A DNA stretch of 64,000 nucleotides from Hyphomicrobium methylovorum. GTDB lineage: Bacteria; Pseudomonadota; Alphaproteobacteria; Rhizobiales; Hyphomicrobiaceae. Positions 46,158 to 54,083 of this stretch are shown here, piece by piece. The DNA is taken from the NCBI RefSeq assembly GCF_013626205.1, contig NZ_QHJE01000001.1, positions 2,274,501 through 2,338,500 on the forward strand. Direction: 5' to 3'. The notes under the pieces are model-generated. The model made no database searches. It saw only the letters and a list, made by a program, of their open reading frames with translations, and had not been told where the DNA came from. The translations under genes and the position numbers were made by a program. Each line of letters begins with the position of its first letter. Within the stretch, counting starts at the first letter, position 1.

Positions 46158-46621
46158 TTTTCCGCTTTTCCTTGCCCCGGATCAGTTAGGCGGATGGTCC
46201 ATTCCTTCGCCTCGCCGGTATCAACTTCAAAAAATCCCGTGCGCTTATATCCGCGTTTTGAACAATCCTGAACCCCCCGCACCGCAAAGGATTTTTCGGT
46301 GGTGCACATCTCGTTCTTTCCGCCCCATTCGCCGCCACGATCATAGTCAACGGCATGGACGTAAACGAAACGGCTTGGAAGTACGCCTTTCAATAGCGTT
46401 TCGCACGTTTGCGACGCGATATTCCACCATCCTTCGGTCGCCCAGCCAGAGGCGTCCTGATAGCCGATTGCCACGCCTACGCGGCTGGACGTCGCGTTAC
46501 AGAGCTTAAGGTCCGCGCGCGCGATTTCCGCTGCGGCGAAGAGGCTAAACGTGGTCAGTATAGGGATAAGAACGAGACGCAGAAGGAAGTGTTGCGGCAA
46601 GTTCAGCCTCCGTCTCAACAT
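46154..46621 (-). CDS. DUF1036 exported/membrane protein
   Basis: A 155-residue DUF1036 protein. One N-terminal hydrophobic segment (about 12-36, F-L-L-R-L-V-L-I-P-I-L-T-T-F-S-L-F-A-A-A) is probably a signal peptide. The domain carries L-K-L-C-N-A-T-S-S-R-V-G-V-A-I-G-Y, W-W-N-I-A-S-Q-T-C, Y-V-H-A-V-D-Y and F-E-V-D-T-G-E-A-K-E-W, with four cysteines in all. The family is common upstream of pyk in Rhizobiales but its function is unknown. It overlaps pyk by four bases and follows glycerate kinase by 42 bases, so translation is probably coupled. Confidence 0.9.
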   Translation of the reverse strand: MLRRRLNLPQHFLLRLVLIPILTTFSLFAAAEIARADLKLCNATSSRVGVAIGYQDASGWATEGWWNIASQTCETLLKGVLPSRFVYVHAVDYDRGGEWGGKNEMCTTEKSFAVRGVQDCSKRGYKRTGFFEVDTGEAKEWTIRLTDPGQGKAEK

Positions 46622-46663
46622 GCAGGCATACTGGCGAACGGCGCGGCGCAGTCCGACCCCGCC

Positions 46664-47965
46664 TCAAGGATCGACGAGAACGACCCGGAAGTCGTTTACG
46701 TTGGTCTGCGTCGGACCGCACAAAATGAGATCGCCAAGGGGGCGGAAGAAACCCGTGGAGTCGTTGTTCTCCAGGAAGGTGACGGCATTGAGATTGGCGG
46801 CCTGGGCGCGCTCCAGCGTGTCGGGGAAAACCATTGCGCCCGCCGGATCACCGGCGTTGCCGCCGCCGCCGTCGATGCCATCGGTGTCGCCAGCCAGGCC
46901 ATAGATGCCGGGTGCGCCGTCGAGAGCGATGGCAAGGCCGAGAGCATATTCCTGGTTCGGACCGCCCGAGCCGTTGCCGCGGACGGTAACGGTGAGTTCG
47001 CCACCGGATAGAATGGCGACTTTTTCGCCGCGTTTTTTAGCGTCGAGCGCCATTTGCGCGTGCGCCTTGGCGACTTCGCGCGCTTCGCCTTCGAGATCGT
47101 CACCAAGAATGATCACGCGGTATCCGAGATCGCTCGCGATGCGGCCAGCAGCCTGCATCGACGCTTTGGGGGCGGCGACGATCTTGTACGTGGAGTAGGC
47201 GAGCTTCGGGTCGCCTGCTTTCAGTGTTTCGTTCTTCGGGTCGGCCAGCGCCTTGGCGATTTCATCCGGAGGCGTGATCTTCCATTTTTCGAGAACCGCG
47301 CGGGCATCGGCGAGCGTAGAACGATCGGCGACGGTTGGGCCGGAACCGATCTCGTCCGGATTGTCGCCGGGGACGTCGGAAATCGATAGCGTCAGCAGGC
47401 GCGCTGGATAAACGGCTGCTGCGAGCTTGCCGCCTTTGATTTCCGAAATGTGCTTGCGGACCGAATTCATTTCTGAGATCGGCGCGCCGGACTTCAGCAG
47501 TTGTTTTGTCAGCGCCTGCTTGGCCTCGAAGGTGACGCCCGGCACCGGGGCCGCCCAGATGGCAGATGCACCGCCCGAAAGCAGGCAAAGCACGAGATCC
47601 TTGGGGCCAGCACTTTTCGCGAGTTCGATGGCGCGTTGAGCGCCGACGACCGAACCCTGATCGGGGACCGGGTGGCCCGCTTCAAGAATTTCGATGAACT
47701 TGGTCGGCAAGCCGAAGCCGTGGCGCGTGGAGATCAGCCCCGAGACGCGATCCGCTTCGCCTGTTCCGATGTAATGTTCCTCGGCCGCGACGGCCATTGC
47801 CGCTGAGCCCTTGCCACCGCCGATGACGATGATGCGTCCGCCCTCCGGTACCGGCGGCAGATGTGGCGGCAAGCATGTCGAGGGGTGGGCTGTACGGTGT
47901 GCTACGTCGTAGAGTGCGCTGAGCGTCCGGCGCGCGCCGCCGTTTTTCCCGTCTGCGATCGTCAT
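46664..47965 (-). CDS. Glycerate 2-kinase (MOFRL family)
   Basis: A 433-residue class-II glycerate kinase (GckA/TtuD type), phosphorylating D-glycerate at carbon 2. The N-terminal nucleotide domain carries I-V-I-G-G-G-K-G-S-A-A-M-A, L-C-L-L-S-G-G-A-S-A-I-W-A-A-P and V-R-K-H-I-S-E-I-K-G-G-K-L-A. The C-terminal MOFRL domain carries L-S-G-G-E-L-T-V-T-V-R-G, G-G-P-N-Q-E-Y-A-L and G-D-T-D-G-I-D-G-G. It connects serine-cycle or glyoxylate-derived glycerate with 2-phosphoglycerate, and so with the pyruvate kinase in the same operon. Confidence 0.93.
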   Translation of the reverse strand: MTIADGKNGGARRTLSALYDVAHRTAHPSTCLPPHLPPVPEGGRIIVIGGGKGSAAMAVAAEEHYIGTGEADRVSGLISTRHGFGLPTKFIEILEAGHPVPDQGSVVGAQRAIELAKSAGPKDLVLCLLSGGASAIWAAPVPGVTFEAKQALTKQLLKSGAPISEMNSVRKHISEIKGGKLAAAVYPARLLTLSISDVPGDNPDEIGSGPTVADRSTLADARAVLEKWKITPPDEIAKALADPKNETLKAGDPKLAYSTYKIVAAPKASMQAAGRIASDLGYRVIILGDDLEGEAREVAKAHAQMALDAKKRGEKVAILSGGELTVTVRGNGSGGPNQEYALGLAIALDGAPGIYGLAGDTDGIDGGGGNAGDPAGAMVFPDTLERAQAANLNAVTFLENNDSTGFFRPLGDLILCGPTQTNVNDFRVVLVDP

Positions 47966-48137
47966 TTTTCCGGCCGGTTCTGAAGGTTCGGATTGATTTG
48001 CGCAATCGTCTCCCCCGCGTCAAGGCATCATAGGCCGCAGGATCGGCGTTGTACTGCTGGCCGGGGAGGGTCCGGGCACCTATCTTCCCGAGTCAGCGTA
48101 GAGTTAAACTAAAGGACGAGGTCCTCTGAAGGAGACG

Positions 48138-48446
48138 ATGATGGCGGAATTGGATGCGCAGACGCGGGTAGAAGTGGAGGCGGCGGCATTTCGGCGGCTG
48201 ATTGAGCATTTGCGTGGCCGGACCGATGTCCAGAACATCGATATGATGGATCTTGCCGGGTTCTGCCGGAATTGCCTTTCGAACTGGGTGGCAACCGCGG
48301 CGGGAGATCGGGGCGTTGCCATCTCCAAGGATGAGGCGCGCGAGATGGTGTACGGAATGCCCTATCGCGAGTGGCAGGCGAAGTATCAGACCGAGGCGAC
48401 GCCGGAACAGAAGGCCGCTTTCGCCAAGAGGAAAGACGCGCACTGA
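48138..48446 (+). CDS. DUF1244 protein
   Basis: A 102-residue protein of the DUF1244 family, small, helical and widespread in alphaproteobacteria. Recognisable parts are F-R-R-L-I-E-H-L-R, V-Q-N-I-D-M-M-D-L-A-G-F-C-R-N-C-L-S-N-W near residues 32-52, and E-A-R-E-M-V-Y-G-M-P-Y. Function is unknown; two close cysteines (F-C-R-N-C) could bind a metal. ATG 48141 has better spacing from GGAG at 48131 than ATG 48138; the difference is one residue. It is divergent from glycerate kinase. Confidence 0.92.
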   Translation: MMAELDAQTRVEVEAAAFRRLIEHLRGRTDVQNIDMMDLAGFCRNCLSNWVATAAGDRGVAISKDEAREMVYGMPYREWQAKYQTEATPEQKAAFAKRKDAH

Positions 48447-48619
48447 GGCGACCATATCTGCTGCGAAACGTCGAAGCTCCGATTCGGTCGCTGCTGCGGC
48501 ACAAGCGACGTCAAGTGCCCTCCACAACATATCCCGTTGGATAGCTGGTTCAGGCGCCTTGTTGCGGTGAAGCGCGGCCGATAGCTTGCGGTCAAATTTG
48601 ATATGATCAAGGAGCCTCC

Positions 48620-48913
48620 ATGAGTACGCTTCAGGCATCGGCGCAGAACCAATTGCGTCAGTTCGTCGAGCAGATTGAACGCCTCGAAGAGGAAAAGAAG
48701 CAGATCGCAAGCGATATTCGCGACAAGTTCACCGAGGCAAAGGCTGTCGGTTTCGACGTCAAGGCGATGCGCCAAATCGTGCGCCTTCGGAAGAAGACGA
48801 AGGACGAGCGTCAGGAAGAAGAGAGCATCCTGGAAGTCTATATGCACGCGCTCGGGATGCTGGATGAAGCTCCCGCAGAGCACGTTGTTGATGCGATGAT
48901 TGCCGCTGAATGA
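48620..48913 (+). CDS. gapR: GapR-family DNA-binding protein (DUF2312)
   Basis: A 97-residue helical protein of the GapR/DUF2312 family, a nucleoid-associated protein that binds AT-rich, overtwisted DNA ahead of polymerases and helps relaxation and growth in Caulobacter. Family segments are L-R-Q-F-V-E-Q-I-E-R-L-E-E-E-K-K near the N-terminus, V-G-F-D-V-K-A-M-R-Q-I-V-R-L-R-K near 45-60, and Y-M-H-A-L-G-M. GGAG precedes the start. A terminator-like hairpin follows the stop. Confidence 0.9.
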   Translation: MSTLQASAQNQLRQFVEQIERLEEEKKQIASDIRDKFTEAKAVGFDVKAMRQIVRLRKKTKDERQEEESILEVYMHALGMLDEAPAEHVVDAMIAAE

Positions 48914-48921
48914 ACGGTTTG

Positions 48922-48954
48922 GCCGGCGCTGCGTCCTTCAGGGCGGGCGCCGGC
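48922..48954 (+). terminator. Probable terminator of gapR
   Basis: GCCGGCGC and GCGCCGGC are perfect complements 17 bases apart, starting nine bases after the gapR stop. The tail is GAAAAATTC rather than a T-run, so the terminator assignment is moderate. Confidence 0.45.
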
Positions 48955-49152
48955 GAAAAATTCAGCGCCGCGCCGTACACCCATTCGGCGCTGGGGAGCA
49001 CGGGCGGCGCTGCGGCGAACACCTAAGGTGCCCGTCGTTCCGTTTCCGAAAGCTCGGAAAAGTGATGAGTGGCCGTTTCGTTGTGATTCACGTAAGCGCA
49101 GACTTGTGATAAGACAAATCGTCATTTCTTGGCGATGCCATAAGTCTATCTG

Positions 49153-50085
49153 ATGACCCACATAACACTCAAGCAGTTGCGGTACTTTGATGCTCTCGTG
49201 AGAGAGCAGCATTTCGGGCGCGCGGCCGACGCGTGCTCGGTTACCCAGCCTGCTCTATCGATGCAGATCCAGGATCTGGAAGCCTCGCTCGGCATTGCGC
49301 TGATCGAACGGACGCGGAGCGGCATCAAGCTGACGCCTAAGGGCGAAGAGATCGCGCTACGCGCGCAGCGGATGCTGAATGACGTCCGCAACCTTATCGA
49401 TTACGCGCAGCATGCGGGCGGCGTTCTTTCGGGCACATTGCGCCTCGGCGTTATTCCCACGGTTGCGCCCTATCTTCTGCCGCCATTGCTGCCGCTGCTG
49501 AAAGAAAATCACTCCGATCTTGAGCTGTACGTGCGGGAAACGCAGACGCAGCTTCTTATGGATGAGCTTTCACTCGGAAAGCTTGATGTCGTGCTGTTGG
49601 CGCTGCCGATCAAATCGCCCGACATCGAAACGATTTCCATTTTTAATGATCGGTTTTTGCTGGCCGTGCCGAAAGGGAAGAAGCTTTCGGGCCGCGTGCG
49701 CGCAACGAACGAGATGGTCGAGAGCGATCGGCTGTTATTGCTCGAAGAGGGGCACTGCCTGCGCGATCAGGCTTTGACGTATTGCAGCCTGAAGCAGGTC
49801 GATGCGGTCAATACGTTCGGCGCGTCGAGCCTTTCAACGATCGTCGAGATGGTTTCGGCGGGGCTTGGCATCACGCTGCTTCCAGAAATCTGCGTTGGCG
49901 TGGAAGGTCGAGGCCGCGAGATCAAGATCATGCGCTTCGTCGAACCGGAACCCTCGCGAGAGATCGGGCTTGCATGGCGCAGGTCCAGTCCGCGCCGGGA
50001 TGATTTTATTGCTCTCTCCAAGCTCGTTGCGGCGGCGGCGCAGGTGGCGCTGAAGCGGGCCGGAACGACGACGATGGCGTCGTAG
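49153..50085 (+). CDS. oxyR: Hydrogen-peroxide sensor OxyR
   Basis: A 310-residue LysR regulator. The N-terminal DNA-binding domain reads L-K-Q-L-R-Y-F-D-A-L, then A-A-D-A-C-S-V-T-Q-P-A-L-S-M-Q-I-Q-D-L-E. The redox pair is Cys202 and Cys211 in E-E-G-H-C-L-R-D-Q-A-L-T-Y-C, with nine residues between them, as in E. coli OxyR (C199/C208). So the protein probably senses peroxide through a disulfide. No catalase or peroxiredoxin gene is in the window, so it acts at distance. It follows GapR by 239 bases and is convergent with the DUF882 gene. Confidence 0.93.
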   Translation: MTHITLKQLRYFDALVREQHFGRAADACSVTQPALSMQIQDLEASLGIALIERTRSGIKLTPKGEEIALRAQRMLNDVRNLIDYAQHAGGVLSGTLRLGVIPTVAPYLLPPLLPLLKENHSDLELYVRETQTQLLMDELSLGKLDVVLLALPIKSPDIETISIFNDRFLLAVPKGKKLSGRVRATNEMVESDRLLLLEEGHCLRDQALTYCSLKQVDAVNTFGASSLSTIVEMVSAGLGITLLPEICVGVEGRGREIKIMRFVEPEPSREIGLAWRRSSPRRDDFIALSKLVAAAAQVALKRAGTTTMAS

Positions 50086-50105
50086 AGGGTTCGATGGTTC
50101 CGGAG

Positions 50106-51641
50106 TCAGCGCGCGCTGGTCAGCACGCGGCGCGTTGCGAGGCCGGTCGGAACCCGGTTTTGCTCGATTTCCACCAGGGCCTCAACGTGGACAGCCTTCC
50201 CCTGGAACTGCTGTGACCACATCGCTTCGGCGAGTTGCTTTCCAGGCCGAAGCCGCATTGGAATGACGCTGCCGGCATCATCGAGAGATTCCAGCGTAGC
50301 GGCGACGTCAGGGCGCTGCATGTCGGCGAGCGGTGCGTCGGCGGACGTCGAAGCGTCCGTGAGCAATGGTGCGAGCGGGAAGGGGCGATAAGCCAGTTCT
50401 TCCGGGTGATCTTCATCGAATTCCGGTGCCTGTGCCCAGCCGTCACTCAGGCTTTCGATGCCAGTCACTGCAGCCGCGGGGTCAAGACTCGCAACGCGGG
50501 CAGCGGGAGCGCGGGCAGGCGTCGGCTTGTTTTCGGCGAGGGCTGCCGCTGCGAGCGCCTTTTGTGGGCGCACCGCGAGCTTAGGTCCGGCAATCAGTTC
50601 CGGCATTGGCGTCGACGTTGCGGCTGCTACGAGCGCGTCGAGCTTGCCGCGATCCGATTTGGACGGAGACGCGTCGAAGCGCGATCCGTGTTCGACCGAA
50701 CGAGGTGCGGATACGAGACGTGGTGAGGGCCGGTTCGAGGTCTGTTCGGACAGCGCAGCCACGGTGGCCGGGGCGAATGGTTTCGCTTCTTCCTTCGCGA
50801 TCCGCTGTTTCGGCGGATCAGGCTCGGTCGTCAATTTGATGTTGCGGCGTTCGGAGCCGCCCAACGAGGCAACCATGCGGGATTTAGACGAGCCGATGCC
50901 AACGGAGGCGACAACGGTGCGCGATCCCGGCGTTATGCGCTCGCGCATGTAGGATGCAACCTGCGTTGCGAGCTCGCGATATTTGCTTTGCGCGACTTTG
51001 ACGTCGCCTGGATTGATGGGCTTGCCATCGTCCGGCACGAATTTCGAGCGGCCGTTGGGAAAGAGGAGTGCCAGTTCGTAGCGCGGCATGCGCGGCCACA
51101 TGCGAACGCGCGACGTGTCGATGTGGACGAAGGGGATGCCGGATGTCGGGTAGTAGCCGACGCCGCCGCGCTCGCGCACAAGCGCGGAGTAGCGCATCCG
51201 CTTCAGCGGCACGTCAGGGAATGTGATGTCGATCGCCTTGCCGGTGATGTGCTGGCTTTGGCTGGCCTGACCGCCCCGCGTCTTGCGGAGCATGTTGTTG
51301 GTGGCGGCGGAACGATAGCCGCAGATAATGCTGATGGCTTCTTTGGAGCCAAGCTCCTGATGCATTTCCCAGGCGAGATCAATCGTTTCCGGCGAGATCT
51401 CCTTGACCTCGTTCTTGCGCCAGTCGCGCATGATATAGTTGATCTGCTTGAGCGCGGACGGATCGAATTTGCCGTTCCGTTTGTAGGTGACGGTGAGGCG
51501 TTCCTGAGTGTGGATGTGGTAGAATGAGATCGTGCGGTCGTTGGTGCCGCCTGCTGCCGTGATGCTATCGGCGTTCAGGCACACGGAGGCGGCGAGCGCA
51601 AACGCTCCCCAGATCACGCCTGTGCGGCGAAGATTCACCAA
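50106..51641 (-). CDS. DUF882 (YcbK/M15-like) exported peptidoglycan protein with long tail
   Basis: A 511-residue exported protein. After an N-terminal signal segment (about 10-28) comes the DUF882 domain (about 40-195), related to D-Ala-D-Ala peptidases of the M15 fold: I-C-G-Y-R-S, then S-Q-H-I-T-G-K-A-I-D-I (metal His and Asp) and F-V-H-I-D-T (second His). The zinc ligands are thus intact. The remaining 300 residues are low-complexity Ala/Pro/Ser/Lys, probably disordered. It would trim stem peptides of peptidoglycan, as in YcbK and MepM-like proteins. It is followed on the same strand upstream by an L,D-transpeptidase gene, a functionally related neighbour. Confidence 0.87.
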   Translation of the reverse strand: MVNLRRTGVIWGAFALAASVCLNADSITAAGGTNDRTISFYHIHTQERLTVTYKRNGKFDPSALKQINYIMRDWRKNEVKEISPETIDLAWEMHQELGSKEAISIICGYRSAATNNMLRKTRGGQASQSQHITGKAIDITFPDVPLKRMRYSALVRERGGVGYYPTSGIPFVHIDTSRVRMWPRMPRYELALLFPNGRSKFVPDDGKPINPGDVKVAQSKYRELATQVASYMRERITPGSRTVVASVGIGSSKSRMVASLGGSERRNIKLTTEPDPPKQRIAKEEAKPFAPATVAALSEQTSNRPSPRLVSAPRSVEHGSRFDASPSKSDRGKLDALVAAATSTPMPELIAGPKLAVRPQKALAAAALAENKPTPARAPAARVASLDPAAAVTGIESLSDGWAQAPEFDEDHPEELAYRPFPLAPLLTDASTSADAPLADMQRPDVAATLESLDDAGSVIPMRLRPGKQLAEAMWSQQFQGKAVHVEALVEIEQNRVPTGLATRRVLTSAR

Positions 51642-51806
51642 ATTCCCCCGTCCCTACTCAACATTACGCGCCGGGCTCGACTGGGGCCAAAAAAGCACCC
51701 GGCCATTAATGATTAAGCCCCAACGGTTAACAGGTGGTAACTATCCCCTTCGACGACAGTGCAACCGGGAATAGGCAATAAAAGGGCGGGATTGCTCAGG
51801 TGGTAG

Positions 51807-51830
51807 AGAAGCCGGGGTGGACCGGCTTCT
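51807..51830 (-). terminator. Hairpin after the second L,D-transpeptidase gene
   Basis: AGAAGCCGG and CCGGCTTCT form a 9-bp stem with a six-base loop, 35 bases past the gene's stop on the minus strand. No long T-run follows, so termination is likely but not certain. Confidence 0.5.
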
Positions 51831-51864
51831 TGGGTGGTGTGTAACGGATGGGCGGGGCGAGGGG

Positions 51865-53772
51865 TTAGAAGCCGCCGCCGAATACCTGCTGCAGGAATTT
51901 GCCGACACCGCTCGTTTGAGTTTTCCGGCGGCGTCCGCGTTCGTCGTAATAGTAGTCGCCGTTGTTGCGCGAGTCCGCGCCATACCAGCCATCTTCACCG
52001 CCGATGTCATCGGGCGAGATCTTCGGTTCCTTGGTCTTGACGATTTCCCTCCAGCGGCCCTGCAACGCGAGTGTGATCCGCTTTTCGTGGCCGTAGATGT
52101 CGCCGAACGTCTCGACGTCGCCGGCATTATTTACGCGCGCGGTGAAGTAGGTGACGTGCACCGGAATGGGCGTTGCCAGCGTGATCTCGTTTTCTTCAGG
52201 GCCCTGTGAGACGAGCGATGCGATCGTCTCTTTGCTCCAGCCCTGATCTTCCCCGAGGATCGCATCCGCCAGTTCGAGCGGATTGCGCACGCGCATACAG
52301 CCGTGGCTGAAGGCCCGGACATTCTGCGTGAACAGGCTTTTGCTCGGCGTGTCGTGCAGATAAACCGCGTGCTTGTTCGGGAAGAGGAATTTGACAACGC
52401 CAAGTGCGTTGCTACCGCCAGGCGGCTGGTAGACGTGATAATTACGGATATCGTTGCGATACCAGTTGATGCTGGTCACGTTCACCTTGCGGCCGTTGCG
52501 TTCCATCACGAGGCCTCGGCGCCGCAATGGATCGCCGCCTGCGCGCAGGCCGGGCAACAATTCTTTGATCTTGATGGAATCGGGCACGTTCCAGCGCGGC
52601 TGGAAGACAATTGTGCGCATCATGTCGGAGAAAATGGGCGTTTGCGTGCGGATCGAGCCGGTAACAATGCGTTCCTCGTGAACGATGGCTCCGTCCTTCA
52701 CGACGCGCACATTGAATTCGGGCAGATTGACCTCGATGTGGAATTTGCCGAGATCGTCCGGCATCCAGCGCCACTCTTCCATGTTTGAAAGAAGCGCGCG
52801 TTCCGAAACACCTTCGCCGGTGCTGAGCGACCGGCGGAGTACGTTGGTGACAACGGCGCTGGCGGGTTCGATGCCTTTCTTCTTCTTGTAGTCCTGAACG
52901 GCGCGGGCCAACCCATCGTCATAATAGGTGTCTTCTGCGGGCGAGCCGTCACGCTTGATGGCGGCTGGCGCTTCCAGTGCCTTGCGCAGCATTGCGATCT
53001 GCGAATGGCTTTGGCCGGGCTTCAGCGAGGGGCCGTTCGGAATATTGATGATTTTTGCGTTCTCAGTGCCGGACCGCAAAGCAAGCAGCTTTTGACGTAG
53101 CAACTCGAACTGCGGCTGCTTCGGCTGAAGAGATTCCAGATAGGCGGCCTTATCGGTCGCCTTGACGAGTGAATCGATGACTGTGCGCGGATCGAGCGTC
53201 TGAGGCGCGCGATCGAGATATTCCGACAGCTGATTGCGGGGATCGGCGATGCGCCCGCCGCGCGCGTCACGGGCGTATTTCAGCGCCAATAAGGACAGGC
53301 GAGTTTCTACGTTGGCCAGATCGTCGAGTTTGTAGGTTCCGTCGGCTTCCGCTTTCAAGCTCGGAGCCTTGTAGTCCGTTGATCGAAGGCCCCAGTTGTC
53401 GGCGGTCTCGAATGCCGTGATCAGGCTCTTCGCGTCTGGCAAGAGACCGTTCTTATCAACCCAGAGAGCCGAACCCATACGCGCGGCATAAAATTGTTCG
53501 AGCGCCTGCCGGTCAGCGACGTCGAACGCAGCAAATGCTTTCTTGGCATTGGCAGCGAGAAGCCGCGTAGCTGGGAGATAGACCAGATGATCGTTTGCTT
53601 CGACCGTTGGTGCTGCAGCGTCTTGCAGAGCTTCGGACGATTGCGGCTTTGGAGCCGTGTCCGTCTGCTCAGACTGGCCGACGGTTGCTTCGTCGGTAGG
53701 AACGGCGTGTGCGCTCGCAAGAGAGATGCAGGACAGAGTCAGACCGATAAAAAGAGAACGCGTTGCGCGCAT
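51865..53772 (-). CDS. L,D-transpeptidase, YcbB/LdtD type
   Basis: A 635-residue exported L,D-transpeptidase of the large YcbB class. From ATG 53772 the signal peptide spans about 23 residues (S-L-F-I-G-L-T-L-S-C-I-S-L-A-S-A-H-A). The middle part (about 80-340) carries the scaffold and a peptidoglycan-binding domain (S-Q-I-A-M-L-R-K-A-L, Y-Y-D-D-G-L-A-R-A-V-Q-D-Y-K-K). The catalytic domain (about 360-540) has H-D-T-P-S-K-S-L-F and S-H-G-C-M-R-V, with the cysteine nucleophile. A start further upstream (GTG 53787, five residues more) is possible. It forms 3-3 cross-links and pairs in function with the DUF882 protein. Confidence 0.92.
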   Translation of the reverse strand: MRATRSLFIGLTLSCISLASAHAVPTDEATVGQSEQTDTAPKPQSSEALQDAAAPTVEANDHLVYLPATRLLAANAKKAFAAFDVADRQALEQFYAARMGSALWVDKNGLLPDAKSLITAFETADNWGLRSTDYKAPSLKAEADGTYKLDDLANVETRLSLLALKYARDARGGRIADPRNQLSEYLDRAPQTLDPRTVIDSLVKATDKAAYLESLQPKQPQFELLRQKLLALRSGTENAKIINIPNGPSLKPGQSHSQIAMLRKALEAPAAIKRDGSPAEDTYYDDGLARAVQDYKKKKGIEPASAVVTNVLRRSLSTGEGVSERALLSNMEEWRWMPDDLGKFHIEVNLPEFNVRVVKDGAIVHEERIVTGSIRTQTPIFSDMMRTIVFQPRWNVPDSIKIKELLPGLRAGGDPLRRRGLVMERNGRKVNVTSINWYRNDIRNYHVYQPPGGSNALGVVKFLFPNKHAVYLHDTPSKSLFTQNVRAFSHGCMRVRNPLELADAILGEDQGWSKETIASLVSQGPEENEITLATPIPVHVTYFTARVNNAGDVETFGDIYGHEKRITLALQGRWREIVKTKEPKISPDDIGGEDGWYGADSRNNGDYYYDERGRRRKTQTSGVGKFLQQVFGGGF

Positions 53773-53917
53773 CGAAAGTTCACTCACGCTCCCCCACTGG
53801 AGCAATTCGTATCGAGTAGATAGCGATTGGGTCCCGGATCTTCCAGGCGGAATGCTTCACTGCAGTATATCGCACAAAGCTGTGGCTAAAGTGTTGCTTT
53901 ATGCGAGGGTCTAAAAT
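53773..53917. other. Upstream region of the L,D-transpeptidase gene
   Basis: With the following terminator and spacer this gap is about 310 bases. It should hold the L,D-transpeptidase promoter. I see no other gene or clear repeat. Confidence 0.4.
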
Positions 53918-53949
53918 GCAAAAGCCCCGTATGCAGCCGGGGCTTTTGC
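53918..53949 (-). terminator. Terminator of the sigma-54 response regulator gene
   Basis: Perfect 12-bp stem GCAAAAGCCCCG/CGGGGCTTTTGC with an eight-base loop, 135 bases after the regulator stop at 54084. On the minus strand it ends GGGGCTTTTGCATTTT; on the plus strand it also ends in T-rich sequence, so it may work both ways. Confidence 0.75.
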
Positions 53950-54083
53950 TATTCTTCGAACCCGCCGGAATCAGGGGGAGGTCCGAATTCTGTGACGTGA
54001 CGCGACGACCATTCACTCGCTGGGTGTGGCGCTCATGGCCGTGGCACTCAGCTCGCGTTCAACGCGTCGGCGTAAATTGGAAT

